Below, piece by piece: positions 47,656 through 61,954 of a stretch of DNA of 64,000 bases. The stretch lies in contig NC_052017.1 in the NCBI RefSeq assembly GCF_015832195.1, forward strand, positions 82,399,801 through 82,463,800, read 5' to 3'. Position 1 is the stretch's first letter. Every line of letters starts with the position of its first letter. Below the pieces are notes generated by a model. It saw only the letters and a list, made by a program, of their open reading frames with translations, had not been told where the DNA came from and did no database searches. This DNA comes from Motacilla alba alba (lineage: Eukaryota; Chordata; Aves; Passeriformes; Motacillidae). A program made the position numbers and the translations under genes.

Positions 47656-50600
47656 TTGCAATGAAGTCTTGAGACAGTCTTCAGATGCTTAAGTGCAGTA
47701 AATACATAGAACAAGGAAATTAGCATCATTAACATCTCTGGGATGAACAGTTTGCTTACCAAAGAATTATATTTTCATTTAATGTGTTGAGGGGCTGTAG
47801 TTTTTTGACATAGTGGCTGTCTAATACTTTAATACTCTTTACAAGTGGTATCTGAATAATCAAAAATAAATTTGATAAATTAACACAATGATGTTATAGG
47901 GCTATTGATGCAGAATTATTTAATGTCTATGCATAGAATTGCATGTCTGGTTTGGTTGAAAAAAACATTTTATGAAAGAGGATTTAAGGTAACACTTTCA
48001 GAAACCATACCTCCTTAAAGTTTAAGCTCAGTTGCATATACACCATTTTGAATAGTCTTTTACACCTGTTTAAAGTATTTCTGAAGTGGTTTTTTTTCCT
48101 TCATAGTAGGGCACTACATCCCTAGGTAGCAGTTAAATTTGCTAGATTAAGATGAGAATTTAGATTATGCTATACTGCACCCATACCTACCTTTCTATTA
48201 CCTGAAACATTGGATTGAAATCTAGCTTTCTTCCAAGATCTGAGAGAAAGATCATCAGCAGTGAATAATCATACTTTATCCTGTCCATATGAAAAATATT
48301 TACAAAATAATTACATTGGGACCTGAGGCTGGTATCCATTGGGTATATTCAACAATGAAAATCCCATGGGAAACTAGCCTCGGTTTACTTGGAATTTGTG
48401 ACTCTAATTCTCTTTTATTACTGAATTCAGACTCCCCCAGAACCTGTAGCAAGGCTTTTTACCTTTCTTTGAAATATACTTCCAGATAAATAATCTCCCT
48501 TCTCTTAGTTTGCCTGTCCTGATTGAAATAAGATGTTCTTTCACCACCCTCAGGAAAAGAGGCAGCATTTGTGACAGCATGCTAAAAAATGCAAGTGAGA
48601 AAGCATTCAGTTCACAGCTTGAAAATAGAAATACCAATTTTTTATGCTCTACTCTTTATTTTGTCATAAGACCAGCATAATTCTTGAATAACAGCAACAA
48701 GATAAAGTAATTAGAGTTGGATCCATCTTTTCTATTAGTGCTCCATGTTCTCATTTTTGAACAGACAATCTCCACTAAACTGCTGAAATTTACTTCACAG
48801 ACAGTTTTGTGGAGAGAAAAACAAATATTTTCATAGTAATTTGGCAAGAGTTTTAACATTAGACCAATCAATTTTGCAGTGTAAATGAGAACAGGGTAAA
48901 CTGTGACTGGTGATTGCTTCAGGGAAGAGCATGATATATTTTTGTGATATGTGTAACTTCAGATTATTCCTGTTTTCCCCACCTGCTTCTGGATGGGACT
49001 GAAGAAAACACCTTTCTGCAATTGCTTCAATGCACAATATACTCAGAACACTCTGCTGAGAGGATCTCTCAGTGATTCCTCTTCCCTTCTATCCCTAAAA
49101 TTTCCAGGATGTAAAGATGTTTGCCAAATTATTGCATGATTGACATTTACACTTTTCCTTAAAACCACAGGAGTTATTATTATTTCTTTCTTAGGCAAAA
49201 TTTGAGTGTCACGTTATAAGAAGATGCTCATAGCACATGCAAGAAAGTGTGTTGCAGATAATGACATATTTTAGTAAACAGGGAAAGGAATGTTCTGCTG
49301 GGAAAAAGATAGAATAGAAATCATTGTATGACAAATTCAGTTCACCGCACTGTGATTTTAACACTGACACATTCTAGGGACCTTGGGATCAATAACATTC
49401 ATAATCTGATTTCCCAGAATAATTTTTCTCATATGCAAACATCACCAAATCAGCTGTTATTTACAATTCATGACATTTGCATAATGCCTGAGAAGCTGTG
49501 CAATAATTTAAAAAACTTCCTCTCTCCTCATTTTTGACCTTGAGAATTGATATGAGAGAATCTGGCATGTTGGATCTTTGTGTTGAGTTCTCATTTAGTA
49601 ACAAAAATAATCTCTGTTCTAAGGCTATGAGTCTCTCTGTTCAAAGGCAAAAGCATTATTGCATCTGAACAGCTTCAGTCCAAGAGAAAATCTTGCTCTG
49701 GGGGTATCACAAGCTCTGAATAGTGAGACAGGAAAAAAATAATTCTGAGAGGAATTGATGAAACACCTACTGACCTAAATGGGAGCATCTTTCTCTGCCA
49801 AGAATGACTGCAAATTATTAGCTCAAGAAGTTGTGATTTTCTTCTTCAGGGTAATAACTGCATTTCAGATAAGAACAATGGTAATGTTGATCTAAGTATC
49901 AACTGTGTAGTAATGCAATATCACATTAATATGTAGGGAAAAATGAACCTTGGACATGTGTAGACACTCTAACCTCTCCTTTGGTTTGATATTATTATTT
50001 ATTATTATTTGTTATATTATTATAACAATGTAATCTAAAGATCTTCCCATATTTCTGTGGAAATGAGAATTTTCCAGTCTCTTAAAGTTTTTGGGTTTTT
50101 TTTTGTTTTTTTCCCCTCTCATCAGGGATATACCATCTAGGAATCTATCCCATGTTCAAGTTCTAGATAGACTTTTTACTTAGAGCAAACTTGGATTTCA
50201 GAGCAGTACCATTTTTTCCAAGATGAAGCAATGCCTTGCGAAGCTTTTTCTCTAAGCAAAAATCCAGTGCCATCTACTCTGGTACATTGTGTGGAATCTG
50301 CTTAACTTCTTATTTTAACATTGCTGATTTTGTCTTGTTTTGTCCTATCTGTTCCTGAGCCTCTCACTTTTCAGAAAAGCCCTTTAAGATTTCTAAAACT
50401 TAGAAGTTACATTTAAAAAACCTTAAAACCCAAACATGCACACATGAAAACCACAAGACCGGAGATACAAAAAGTTAGTGTTTTTTTGTTCTGGTTTTGT
50501 TCTTTCTTAGGATGGTCATGTAGTAATTAAAACACTTAAATGCCACCATGAATAGAGGAGGCTGAGGCACAAATGCTCTCTTTTTTTATTATTCAGTGTC

Positions 50601-51279
50601 AAATATAGAAATATTGCCCTGTCAAAAGCAACCAAGAGGGAAAGCACTGTTCATTTGGTAAAGGCATGAGGTATTGTTATTGTTAAGGCACTCAGTAATG
50701 TTTTGAAGCACAAAATACAAGGCACAGTAACAAGCATTGAGTACACCATTGTCAGACATCCGGCCTTCAAGAAAATAAGTCACTTTGGCATGTAATTGTT
50801 ACTTTGGTCTCACTTCAGGCTGCAGAAGAGTGTATTTTTGTGAAACAGTGGGAATTGTCCTTGCTCAGACATCCAAGAGGGAAATAATTTTTTTTCTTAC
50901 TAGGGTTTTAATTTGAAAATTATACTCAAGACAATAGAATAAGGTTGAGGCTTAGCTTTCCAAATGGATGCCTTTTTTAAGGAAAAATACTGTTTCTCTT
51001 TAGAATATCTAAGTGAATCCTCATCAGAGACCAGTGAAATTTTGAATACTTTCATCAGTCATTTCCTTTGAGGTAGCATGTACATTCCATCTGTCTGCTC
51101 TTCCTCTCCCAAGAACCATAAATCAGAGAATAATCATTCTTGCTAAACAGTTCATTTTTATTGCTTCTGGCAACATGAGAAGTAACCCAGGGTACCCTAA
51201 ATTACAAAGCCTAGGTTTTATATGTGCTTTTTCTCATTGTTTTTCCATTTGGTACTTTGATTTCTCCCTATTTAGTTTA

Positions 51280-51361
51280 AGGGTTGTTTTTGTTGGGTTT
51301 GGTTTGTTTTTTTGGTTTTTTTGGGTTTTGTTTTTGTTTTTGTTTTTGGTTTTTTTTTTGT
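51280..51361. repeat. T-rich tract with GG/GGG interruptions
   Basis: Same style as 8,994-9,066, including repeated TTTTTG units. Confidence 0.85.
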
Positions 51362-52456
51362 TCCAGGGAGATTTTTTCCCCTTTTCCACCCACCCTGTGA
51401 CAAAGATACATAAAATTATTTTTCTTTGGGTAACTAAGGTTTAAAATTAATCCAGCAAAATTCTTGATGGTGCATCTGATTTCAGAATATAAGTAAAGTA
51501 AGGAATCAAAGAGCTCTCATAACATTTTTTTTGCTGGTTGAGCATACCTACAAAAGCAGACTCTATACAGTCTTATTTCAACAACTGATTAGTAACTGAT
51601 TAATTCAGAAAATCTTTTCACAACTCTTGGGTGATTTAGTCACTTGTCAACTATTTTTTTGTTGTTTTCTTAGGAACAGCATTAATAAATCTGGTATTAC
51701 TCTGTTTCAGTCAGTGGAATTAATAGAAGCTTATTCTATGCTCACAGGTGGCTAAAGCCACAGGAAAATTTTTTCATTGCATCTTTCAACGGAGAACAGA
51801 GCTTCAGAACTTATCTTTGGTCATTGGTCAAACTGAGCCCCAGGTTATTTGGACATTTGGTTCACAGATTTTCTCAACATTGTTTATTCAAGAAATCTGC
51901 AACCTGCTTACAAGCCCAGCTGGCAGAGGATGAGCCTTGGAGTGAGCTCTGCCATCTATATTTTTCTGTCATCATCATTATACAGGTTTCTGAAATGCAT
52001 GCCAAATAGTTCTGTTTGCTATCCCAGTGTCTGGTGCTTCAAAGACCTGGTAGTTAGAATGAATATGTGTGAAGAAAATTTCCGTGGATCACCATTACTT
52101 GCCTAGTGACTTCTGCAGGATGCTGAAAAATCTCACAAAAGAGCCATAGGAAAAAAATTGTAATAAAAAACCCCAATGTTTAACATAAACACTCAGACAG
52201 GAGTAAATTAGATAAATTTTATCAAGAATTTAACATTTATGTACCTGATAATAATCATCAGATGAACAGCAAACCACATAGACAGAAAGTCTTAATTATT
52301 CTTCTAATCCCATCTATGATCTCTAAAGAAGTCAGAGCTGAATGTTTTCAGAAATAGAAAATTCCTGGCAGCTCCCATTGCATCGTTAAAAACTAGAAGA
52401 ATCAAGGACCAGCCTGAAGAAGGTAAAAGTCAGAGCACCAGAGCTGCAGTCTACTT

Positions 52457-52591
52457 AGAGAATCATAGAAAATTATAGAGGTTGGAAAATACCTCTGCGA
52501 TCATCAAGTCTAACCATTAACCTAACACTGACAGGTTCACCACTAAATCATGTCCCTAAGTACCACATCAACTTATTTTTTGATAACTTGG
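52457..52591 (-). mobile_element. CR1 LINE 3' end, antisense
   Basis: AGAATCATAGAAAATTATAG, AATACCTCTGCGATCATCAA, GTCTAACCATTAACCTAACA and TAAATCATGTCCCTAAGTAC follow the antisense of a CR1 3' end. About 130 bp remain. Confidence 0.88.
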
Positions 52592-54119
52592 AAAAAAAAA
52601 AAGGTCATATAGTAATTTTTACATGTGTATTTTCCCATTGTTTCTATCAGTTCCAAATCTTAAGAACATACCATATCCAACACCTAAAAGCAGCAGCTTA
52701 AAAGCCAAATATTTCAGCTGAGGCACTTGATAGCAGATAGTCTTGTAAAAGAGGCTCAGGCATTACTGTAGTGCAGAATTTGAGAACAGTGTTTGCTTAT
52801 TTTGTGAAATCCATGAATCTGCATCTACATTAATTCATTTTAGAAGGGGGAATTTATTTGTAATAAGCTAAGGATCACAAAAAACTTTTCATGTCAAAGC
52901 AGAACTGCCTCTTTCCTAGAAGTATTTCTTGGAATATGGTTCATTAATTACATATTATGTAACAACTAGGGATAAATTAAACTATCAGCATTTTTGAAAT
53001 TAGGCTCCATTAGTCTCATCTCACTCTTCTGACTGAGTTAGCACACAAATGCAAAAAAAGGTCAAGTCTTCTTGTCAGTATTAGCAGAATTGTAGTTTAA
53101 GACTATAAGGCTTTTCATAACCACTTTTACAGTTGGCCTGAGCTTCAGGGTATGTAGGTCAGACATTATCAGAGATGTTTTCTAGTATGATAAAATGAGC
53201 CTTTTGAAATTTCAGAAGGACCATGAAAACTGAGAAGGGCAATAGGAAAAGAACCTAGAGTTTGTCCATATCAGCAGAAAGAAAAGCATTGAGTTTTAGA
53301 TTCTTCCAGAAGTCTTGAGACCAACAGGCACTCTGGAGAAGCGGCAAAAAGGTTGGACTGATTTATTTCTTTTAATAGGAGGGAGGAGCAAGGGACTTGT
53401 TTCCAACCCTCCACCCAAAAGTTTAAAAAAAATTTGAAAGAAAACAGCAACAAAAACATTACTAATTTGTGGAATAGGTGCTTTTTTGCTGACACTCTAC
53501 CTGCATAGGTGTGTACTTTATCTTGGAGAGGAACTTAACTGTCCTGTTTTTGCCTCATATAAAAAATTACCTGAGATAGTTCATTTCCTAAAATGTTTTT
53601 CAGTCATTTTACTTGCACTTCATATCTATAGATGCAAAAGTTTATACAACACCTTCTTCTTTCCTAGACTAGACTTCAGACACGCTCCAGATTAAACTTG
53701 GTAGCTCTGTAGTCAAAAACACTCGTACATGAACATGGCAGGTTTAGGTGGAGTTGTCATTCAGTATCCACATCTGACTGAATCCCTGGAGTATCTGAAC
53801 TGCCCCTTGAAAGAAACAAGCTCACCAGTTCTGGAAGCGGGGGATGAAAGTAATTTGCTGTTTAACAGCATAGGGAATACCCTCAGCTCAGTGCTACATC
53901 CAGAGAGCCATCCTTTGGGGACATTAGATAGTTATTTCATCCAGAACTAAGAACTCCCACCTGCAAGAATGAACACTCTTACCTTTACAATAAACTGAAA
54001 TTTCCATGAGAAAATTAATGGGAAAGTATTACATCTCTCTCATTAATTTCCTTTCCAGAATAATACAAAGTTTTTATCTGCAACTTCATAATGACTCACA
54101 AATTATAATGTCATGTGCC
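52592..54119. other. Unique sequence, no gene seen
   Basis: A 73-codon frame at 53,729-53,950 has balanced composition, but it is unrecognised and has no supporting splice context that I can assign. Otherwise only short frames. Confidence 0.45.
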
Positions 54120-55246
54120 TGGGAAAAGGGCACGTAATGGATTTGCTTGCCAAGGCAAGGACAGTGGGGAGCTGTGGCCTGCAAGAGGAGCAGCCAGGGC
54201 TGTCCCATGTCAGAAACAACCAGTTCCTGTCAGCACTGTGAAACCACACTGCAGGGGATAGCTGAGCCCTGAGCCATGGCTAGGTCCCTCAATGAAAACA
54301 CCTCTAAGGAAAGAGAGAAAATTCTGCACAGACAGAGGATGAAGGAACAAAAGTATGGAGAAACAGCAGATGGAACACCAGGGTGAGAGGAAAAGGAGGA
54401 AATATTCCATGCTGGAGCAGATATCCACACTGTAGCTCCATGGAGGACCCAATGCTGCAGTAGGTATACATGTCCTGAGAGGAGTGGCAGCCCATGGAAG
54501 GCCCACACTGGAGCAGAGGAAAAGGGTGAGGACAAAGGAGCAGCAAAGAGAAACTGTCAACCACCAGTTGCTCACTGCCTCTGCAATGCTGGACAGGGTG
54601 GGGAGAGGATGAGGAGTCAGGAATGGAGGAATGATGTTGAATCTGGGAAAAAAGGGGATGGTAAAGTTCTTTTTGTTTTTCAACATCTACTTAATTTTAA
54701 ATGGCGATAAATTTAATTAATTTTCCCCAAGTCACAGGATCACAGAATATGCTGAGTTAGAAGGGAAGCACAAGGGTCATGGATTCCAAATCCCAACCCT
54801 GCCCAGGACCATCCCCAAGAGCATTGTCCAAATTTTTCTTGAATCCTTTTAGGCTGGTGCTGTGGCCACTTCCCTGGGGAGCCTGTTCCAGTGCCCAACC
54901 ACCCTCTGGGAGAAGAACCTTTTCTAAATATACAATCTGAACCTTCCCTGACTCAGCTTCCCTCAGGTCCTGTCGCTGGTCACCAGAGAGAAGAGATCAG
55001 TGTCTGCCCCTCCTCTTTCCCTTATGAAGAATCTGTAAACTGCAATGAGGTGTCCCCTCAGGCTCCTTCAGGCTGAACAGACCAAATCAAGTCTCTTTTG
55101 AGAGTCACTTTTGACAAAAACTGGTCAAGCAATCTTCCTACCTTTATCTTCACCCATGTTATTTTCTCCCCCTCCCATGTTTGAGGAAGGTGAGGAAGTG
55201 AGAGTCTGAGTAGATGTCCAGCAGCTAGCCAAGGTCAATCCACCCT
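54120..55246 (+). mobile_element. Avian ERV LTR, sense, split by a CR1
   Basis: CAGGGCTGTCCCATGTCAG, AGATATCCACACTGTAGCTC, CATGGAAGGCCCACACTGGA and GGCGATAAATTTAATTAATT follow the order of a long avian LTR with reiterated TGGAGCAG-like words. After the CR1 the LTR resumes at about 55,088 and reaches CCAAGGTCAATCCACCCTA, its likely 3' end near 55,246. The left border is not defined; similarity begins around 54,120. No target duplication was found for the LTR itself. The 158-codon minus frame at 54,210-54,686 is a shadow. Confidence 0.8.
54734..55087 (-). mobile_element. CR1 LINE 3' end nested in the LTR, with 6-bp duplication CAAGTC
   Basis: ACAGGATCACAGAATATGCT, GCCCAGGACCATCCCCAAGA, GAGCCTGTTCCAGTGCCCAA, CCACCCTCTGGGAGAAGAAC and CAGGCTGAACAGACCAAATC are antisense CR1. 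CAAGTC lies at 54,728-54,733 and at 55,088-55,093. Removing the CR1 and one copy rejoins LTR sequence in register, so the CR1 is younger than the LTR. Confidence 0.92.
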
Positions 55247-58200
55247 AGAGGGTTTGACAGATGCTCCTGCAAACATCTTTGCAGGAAGATAAAGCTTATG
55301 TCTTCCTAAGAGCATCAGTAATATGAACAGAAATATTTCTTGCACTTGCTGTACAAAACACAGTGGAAAATCTTTTTGTGATCTTTTATCACCTAGATTT
55401 ACCCAACTTTAGGCACTTTATTGAGGCATCTAACTCAGAAGTCTAGTCCCCTTAGTCAATGAAAAAGAACAGATGCCTTCAAAAGATTATTTAAATCTTT
55501 AATTGGACAACATTTTACTCTGGAGGTATTGGATTCTCACCGTTGATTATAAATGAAACCAGAGACAAGGGCATTTTTAAAGGGCCTTAAGTTAAAAAGG
55601 ATGAATCAAGGCGTCTGTGGCTGAGGAATAACACTCCTTGAGCTTTCTTCTACAAAGGGAGAACCTAGTAATAGCACTTTAGAATCTGCTTTTCATGTAT
55701 TGGTCCCAGTAGCCTTGCAGGTTTTTCAGCTCTTCCACACAGAACTGAAATGTCCCTAACTCCTTAGTACCAGAGACTATTTTAACAGTTGACGTTTTTG
55801 GACTCAGAATTTAAGGCAGTTGCACCTTTTAATGTTGCAATTCTTAATTAAAGATGTTCTGTGCTTCCCCAGTAATGTTTCTTGCAGAGGAAAGCATTAC
55901 CAAAATGAACGAACATCATTAAGAATGGACAGGACTTTAGAAGATACTTAAGTGTAGCTGTGCAATTTTAAAATCCAAATTACAGAGTTTGGGCACTGAG
56001 CAAATAATATGTGACACCTAAAATCAACCTTCACAAATTTAGCTTTTGGGTAAAATATTAATTTTTTTTGGTTTTGTTTGCATGTCAGTCCTACCAATCA
56101 TCACACCACACTAATCCAAAAATGTAAGTTGATGGCAGACGGACGATTTTTTTTCATTTGAGTGATGTTAGTCAAACTAGAGGTTTAACTATTTATGAAT
56201 TAAATAACATCTTCTTTCAACAATTTTCTTTCTCTCCTAAATTGCTTGCTGTTGAGATAATGATCTCCTTTTTCTTTCCATCAAAGATATACAATCAGGT
56301 ACTGTTAAACAAAACTTTTCTTTCAGGTGATTTTAATGACTTGATGATAAGGAGCAGCTCTGATCAAGCTTAGTTATCACTCATGTTAGAGCCACTTCAT
56401 AAATACTGTAATATGGTTGATAAGGTGAACCTGGACAGCTGGGGGAAAAAAAGCCCATAGTTGTCCAGTGAATTTTTAATTACATCATTACAGTTGGGGT
56501 TGCTTTTTTCTTTTTTGCTCTATGTTCATAACCACTTTTGGCTTTCTGTTCATCGTTGACAAATTTCTCACACTATGTGTTTAGCTCCATTCCTGTACTT
56601 CCACACACACTCAATTTTTTGCTTCCTATAACATGTTGCTGCAGAGTCCTGCATTTTTTAAACAGCAATGCTTATTTTGAATTATCTTTTGGCTATTGCA
56701 GGGTGCCAGGCAGCTTTTTCTCCTTGCTTAAACCTCCACCGATAATCAAATTATGTGGCAATGTCTGTTGGTTTGTTTGTGTGTTTGTTTGTTTTTAAAT
56801 GATGAAAACTATATAAAAATTGTTTAGGAAGAAAAGTCCAGTCCTCTGTGGCAGGTTGGCTTCCAATGCATGGTCTCTATGGCCTTGCATCTAATTAATC
56901 TCTTTGTTTTCAGGTTTCTCTAACCAAAACAATGAAACAGGAGATTTGCAATTGATAGTCACAAGCTGGACTTTGTTCAAACAGTGCAGAATCCTCCCTA
57001 CTGCCTTTCCACCAGGAAGAAAGAAATAAGGCTAGGTAATCTGCAGAGAACTTTGTCAGTATCTCTGACATAGCAAAACATTTACATACAGCAAGGGGAA
57101 ACAACAAGAGGAAAAAAGATATTCTGAAAAAAGTACTGTATTCCAAATTAAACCTTACCTGGAGCCATATTTGTGCTTTAATGGCAAGCAAAATAGTCTA
57201 TGAACTCAAAGGAAACCTGTAGCTACTGCTGAAGATAAATTTCTCAGTGTGATACATATATGCTGAGAAAGACACATACAGCCATACCACAAGGGCTCAG
57301 GTATTGTGGCAATTTAACCTCAATTGGGAGCAAATTGTGATTGTGAGATTTGCTTATGTTTTGGCAACTGGAAAATAAATAATGGTCATGAGAAGTCCTA
57401 TTTTAATATAATTAATGTGAGGGATGAGCTGGTAAATATTATTCCAGTTTGGTTTACATTCTTACCAGCCACTCACCTTGAACCACAGGTTCTTGAAAAT
57501 ACTTGCTGTTCTACTACTTGAGTTTAGTTTTAACTGATAGAAAGGAGCAAATGGAAGTGTGCTTATGAAGAACGACATAACTATCTGTTAGGAACATGAA
57601 AATTAATATCTTTTGTTTATAAAACTTCAGTTCTGTTTTGAGCAGCATGATCTTTTTAATAACATTAGGGAATATAAAATCTGGAGGACCATTTCCTATT
57701 GGCCTTTATGGAATTAGGATTTTTACTCAATGCTTTAAGACATTTCTTTTGGCATTTTTACTGACTTGAGCTCCCCTGACTCTAATTCCATCACTAATAA
57801 GCTGATATCTTGCAAAAAGACTATGGCTGTGTATTAAAGGCAGGAGCCACAACTTGAAAAGGGCCACTTAATTCAGTTTGTGTCCCAGTTGTGTACTCTA
57901 ATAAGGTGATTTGCAATATGTATGATATTAAAATAAGTCAAATGAGCCCTGTGAATCTCAAAAACCTATGTGTTGTGGAGAGCTGGTTGTGCCTCCAAAA
58001 TTAGGTGCTGGTCAGTTCTTCAGCAAATTTGCAAAAGGACTGTGGGATTCTGAGGCCATAGAACAAACTCATGATAACACAAGTGTAATACTTCTTTGTA
58101 TTTTTCTTTGAATATTTAATTTAAGGCATAAATAGTTATCCAGTGGCATAAGGTATAAATATAAACCTTAAACCTATCAGGGAAGTGGTAAGAGGATGAA

Positions 58201-61200
58201 GGAAGATTTGACCAGCCTTTGTTTTGCCAGTGCAGTTACAGTGATCACAGCCAGCTGACTGACCACACACACAATACCCCAGGGCATCTCAGTGATGTGT
58301 TATAGGTGCTTACCCAACACTGTGTGAGGTTATTTTGGAGTCCCCTCATTTGACTTGGAATTATTATTCTGCTGAAATCCCGATAGTTCTAAAGCTCACT
58401 AGTTGATAAAAATTCCAAACCGTTAAAAAGCTGCAACCATGCCATGCTGAGGCATTTCTGTACAAATTTCCTTCTGTTACATGTGTACAAGAAGATATTC
58501 ATAATAATGCAGTGAGATCAGGCACATTTTATAAATGTTGCAGGTTGCTTGAAACATATCATTTTTGCCCCACCATGATTTTCTTGAGGTAACTGTCTTG
58601 CACCAGGCAGCAACACTGTATTTTCACTCTTTAGCCCACCTCTCAGGAACGCTAGTCTATAATCACACATACCCTTCCTCTTGCTTGGAAGTGTTTTCCT
58701 TCACCATGTAGTTGGTTATGCTGTCTAGCCTTAAAAATTGTTTTTTTGACACTCTTAAAAGAAGCAACAAAACTGAAACAAGCAAATTACATCCGGAACA
58801 ACTTGTACCAGCACTAAAGTTTTATTGCGATATAATGAAATTCTATCATCAGGCCAAGAAAAACGCTGAACTGATATGAAATGCAGTTTAAAACTCATGT
58901 ATCATCATTGTCTTTCCTCAAGTGATTTCAACATGAAAAGAGGTGCAAAAATAAATTTGCAGTGTTTTTTGTGTTCTCGGAACAGGAATTGGTTATATTA
59001 ATGGCTTCTCGAGGAATTAATAATTAACTTGGGTGGCTTAAGAAGCAAAATTCCTTGTACAGCTGCTGTCACAGTTTTAGATAAGATAAGGATTAAGAAT
59101 ATAAATTGCCTAATAAAGAGCAAAATCTTTTCTGTTCAAGTTGTTTGGCTCCCTCCTGTCACAAGGGAAGGTAAAAATTCTTAGATCCTGTTAAGAAAAG
59201 ATTCTTAACCACCCTAAAACACATTCCTATACCAGGAAAAGAGCATGTTGTTTTCAAAGTTGAAGTCTAACAATGTTTTATCCTTTCTGAGAGATGGGAT
59301 CCCAGGCCCACCAATGTCAGTAGGTTTCCTCTAACAGCAGTGAGAAGCAGATATTTGAGGAATTTAATATTCAGGCCTTCCCCAATGTAACATATTTCTA
59401 GCTTCTAGGATGCATCAATATGAGTGCCTCTGAATTAAAGAACAATATTGAATTGCTGCATTTAAAAACATCTAATAAATTTATTTTAATTTAATTGTTT
59501 CCAGCCTATGAACCTTTTTTTGTTTGTTTGTTTTACCTCTAAAATGTTCTGTGAGCTGGGTTACACAGTACAAGCTGTACAAAAATATGTGTCGCTTTGC
59601 TGTTAAATACATGTCCTGAACCTGGTAAGAAGGCCAGTGTGCTTCCAACTTCCCATGAGTCACAGTGATATGATATCAGGCAATTCCTGGGCCAACCTTG
59701 ATTTACAGACCCTTATAATATTGCTTACCATCTCATTTATTTCCAGAAAAAGAATCCCAGTGTTGATTTTCTCCTCATATAAATTTTTTTCACTATGGGT
59801 ATTATATTTGGTCCCTTTAATATGTTTTTCTTCTAGTTGTACTTGGTAGCTGGAGCAGCTATCTGAAGTCTGTAGCCAGCTACTTCTGAAGTTAAAATTA
59901 AGCTGACAAAAAGAAAGTCCATTCAGAGCTGAGATTTACTTTTGTTTTCTTCTTACTTAAAAAAAACCCCAAAACATAAGATACAGCTATTAGTACTGCT
60001 GCTTCATTTTAAAGTATTAAAAAAGAGAAACTATTGTTTTTCATGCTGGCCCAGTACAAAATAATATTCGTTACAGGAATGACAATGGGAAAACTTTATT
60101 ATCATCTTGAGAGCTGGGTACATGCTGCAAGATATTTGCTGTGAATATTCAGGAGTAATTTTAAAGCAATCAAACTCAGTTTCAGTCAGACTCTTGTTGC
60201 TTCTATGGTAGTCATTTATTAGAGATATATTAGCATTTTTTTTTCTTATTCTGCTTTGTAAAACAACCTATGCCTAAGAAGAAATCATGAAGTTATGGAA
60301 TTGAAATTCCAAATTCATAGTTATAAGAATTCACAACGGGGAATATAATGTAATCATTTTTATCTTCTGAAGTGTGAGATGATTTATTGAGATTGGTTAT
60401 TGTAATAATTTATTTACTTCAAGTCCTTTGCAGGAATAAATGAAGAAATCTTTTAATATTGATATCTCATATCTGTTGACTTTATGGTGACATTGGACTT
60501 TTTTCTTGGTGTTGGTGTTTTCCATTATTTGCTCTTGTAGGTGTATGAAATCAGACATCCTATTCAACAGAGATTGCTAGCAACTATGTTTTGTCATGCT
60601 GTCTCTCCTAAAATGAAATAATTTAATTAGAATTACTGAAAATGTAAGGTACTCCTGGTTTGGCACATGAGCTACAACAAAGGCAAAATGGTAGGAAGTC
60701 CTGTCAGTTAAGGGTCACATAGGAAATAAATAGTAGTATTCAGAAAGCTTTAACATCCAATTGTGAAGTGCAGAGAGACAGCAGGGAGGTTGCAGAATGT
60801 TCTTTTGCAAATAGTTTGCTAATACCAACGTAGTCTTCCCACAGAAGACTTTCTTGTTGCCGCCCATCTATACATTTTAATAAAAATTCTGCAGGAAAAC
60901 ATTGTGAAAGCCATCCAGAAAGTGATTATTGAGTGTATGCTGATCCCTTGCATTGTGGAATCAATTTTAGGCTCCATCAGAACTGCTTCTCAGGTACAAG
61001 TGATGCATTCGTAAATCCATGGTTTTGTTTGTTGGTTTTTTTTTTTTCCTAGATGTCCAAAGGCAAGAGTGATACTTTTAAAAACAAAACAACCAAAAAA
61101 GTAACAAAAACTACTGAAATAGATAGACTAAATAGCACTGACACCCCACTTTTCCGCTGTTGGAAAGCAGATACATTTGATCCCTTTACGTAGGTCCTGC

Positions 61201-61954
61201 TCTTTTATTTCTTCTCTATCTCTAAAATCCTTTCACATTTTGTTCAAGTAAACCAAATGAAGGAAAAAGATCGCACTAGTGTACATAAATGAACAGATAG
61301 ATGAAAACCTTCACAGAAACAAAGTAATGTTCTAAAAAAGATATGAAAATTGTCAAAATTTGTCCTGGCACAGAACAAATATTGTTTGTCTGGAAAGGGT
61401 ATAACATGAACCATGACATATAAAAAAATACTGGTGTTCTGTTGTATCTTTTTACATGTCCAAGATTAACATATCCAGTGTAACCTAAAGGACTGTGGAT
61501 ACCTGTGTCTCTCATGAAAAGGCAAATCAGCATTTAAGGGAAATACAGCAATTGCCTTCCAGTAAATTGGACAACTTTGAGGATTACGCAGTCATGATTC
61601 TAGAAGCCTGAAAACAAGCAATAGCCATAAGGCTAGCTCAGAGCACAGAATAAAAATACTGAAAATCTCAGTAAAAACTGACTCCAAAGCTAAGGATTTC
61701 CAGATTCCTTCAACAGTTGAAAAAATAAAAATAAGATTTTTTTCATTTGTTGGGGCATGGGGCTTTTATCATTTTTGAGGATACAAGCAAATACAGCACA
61801 GACCGTTGTTGCATTTGTTTATCCTTATTGGCTGGGACATAAAAAGACATTTAGGAGGCTAAAGTGGGTCCCTAGTTGAAAAGCTGTAGTCCTGTTGAAT
61901 TTTTTAGGCCTACTGCCTAAATTGTTGTAAAGGAAGTACATTAAAGAATCAAAT
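55247..61954. other. AT-rich unique sequence, no gene seen
   Basis: Frames of at most 93 codons, none recognised. No CR1 tail, LTR end or long satellite noticed. The stretch 58,760-59,110 reads like possible conserved non-coding DNA (see findings). Confidence 0.5.

Larger units (their letters stand above)
42830..52456. other. AT-rich unique sequence, no gene seen
   Basis: Simple repeats only: CT/poly-T at 43,173-43,208, A-run at 44,292-44,307, T/G tracts at 47,605-47,655 and 51,280-51,361. The longest frame is 131 codons (47,121-47,516) and gives no recognisable protein. No repeat termini were recognised over nearly 10 kb. Confidence 0.5.

Noticed and set aside
53729..53950. 73-codon frame with balanced composition
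   Set aside because: No recognisable domain, no clear splice sites and no neighbouring coding exons. It could be non-coding.
54210..54686. 158-codon minus-strand frame
   Set aside because: Antisense to an ERV LTR; the overlapping 101- and 86-codon frames are the same artefact.
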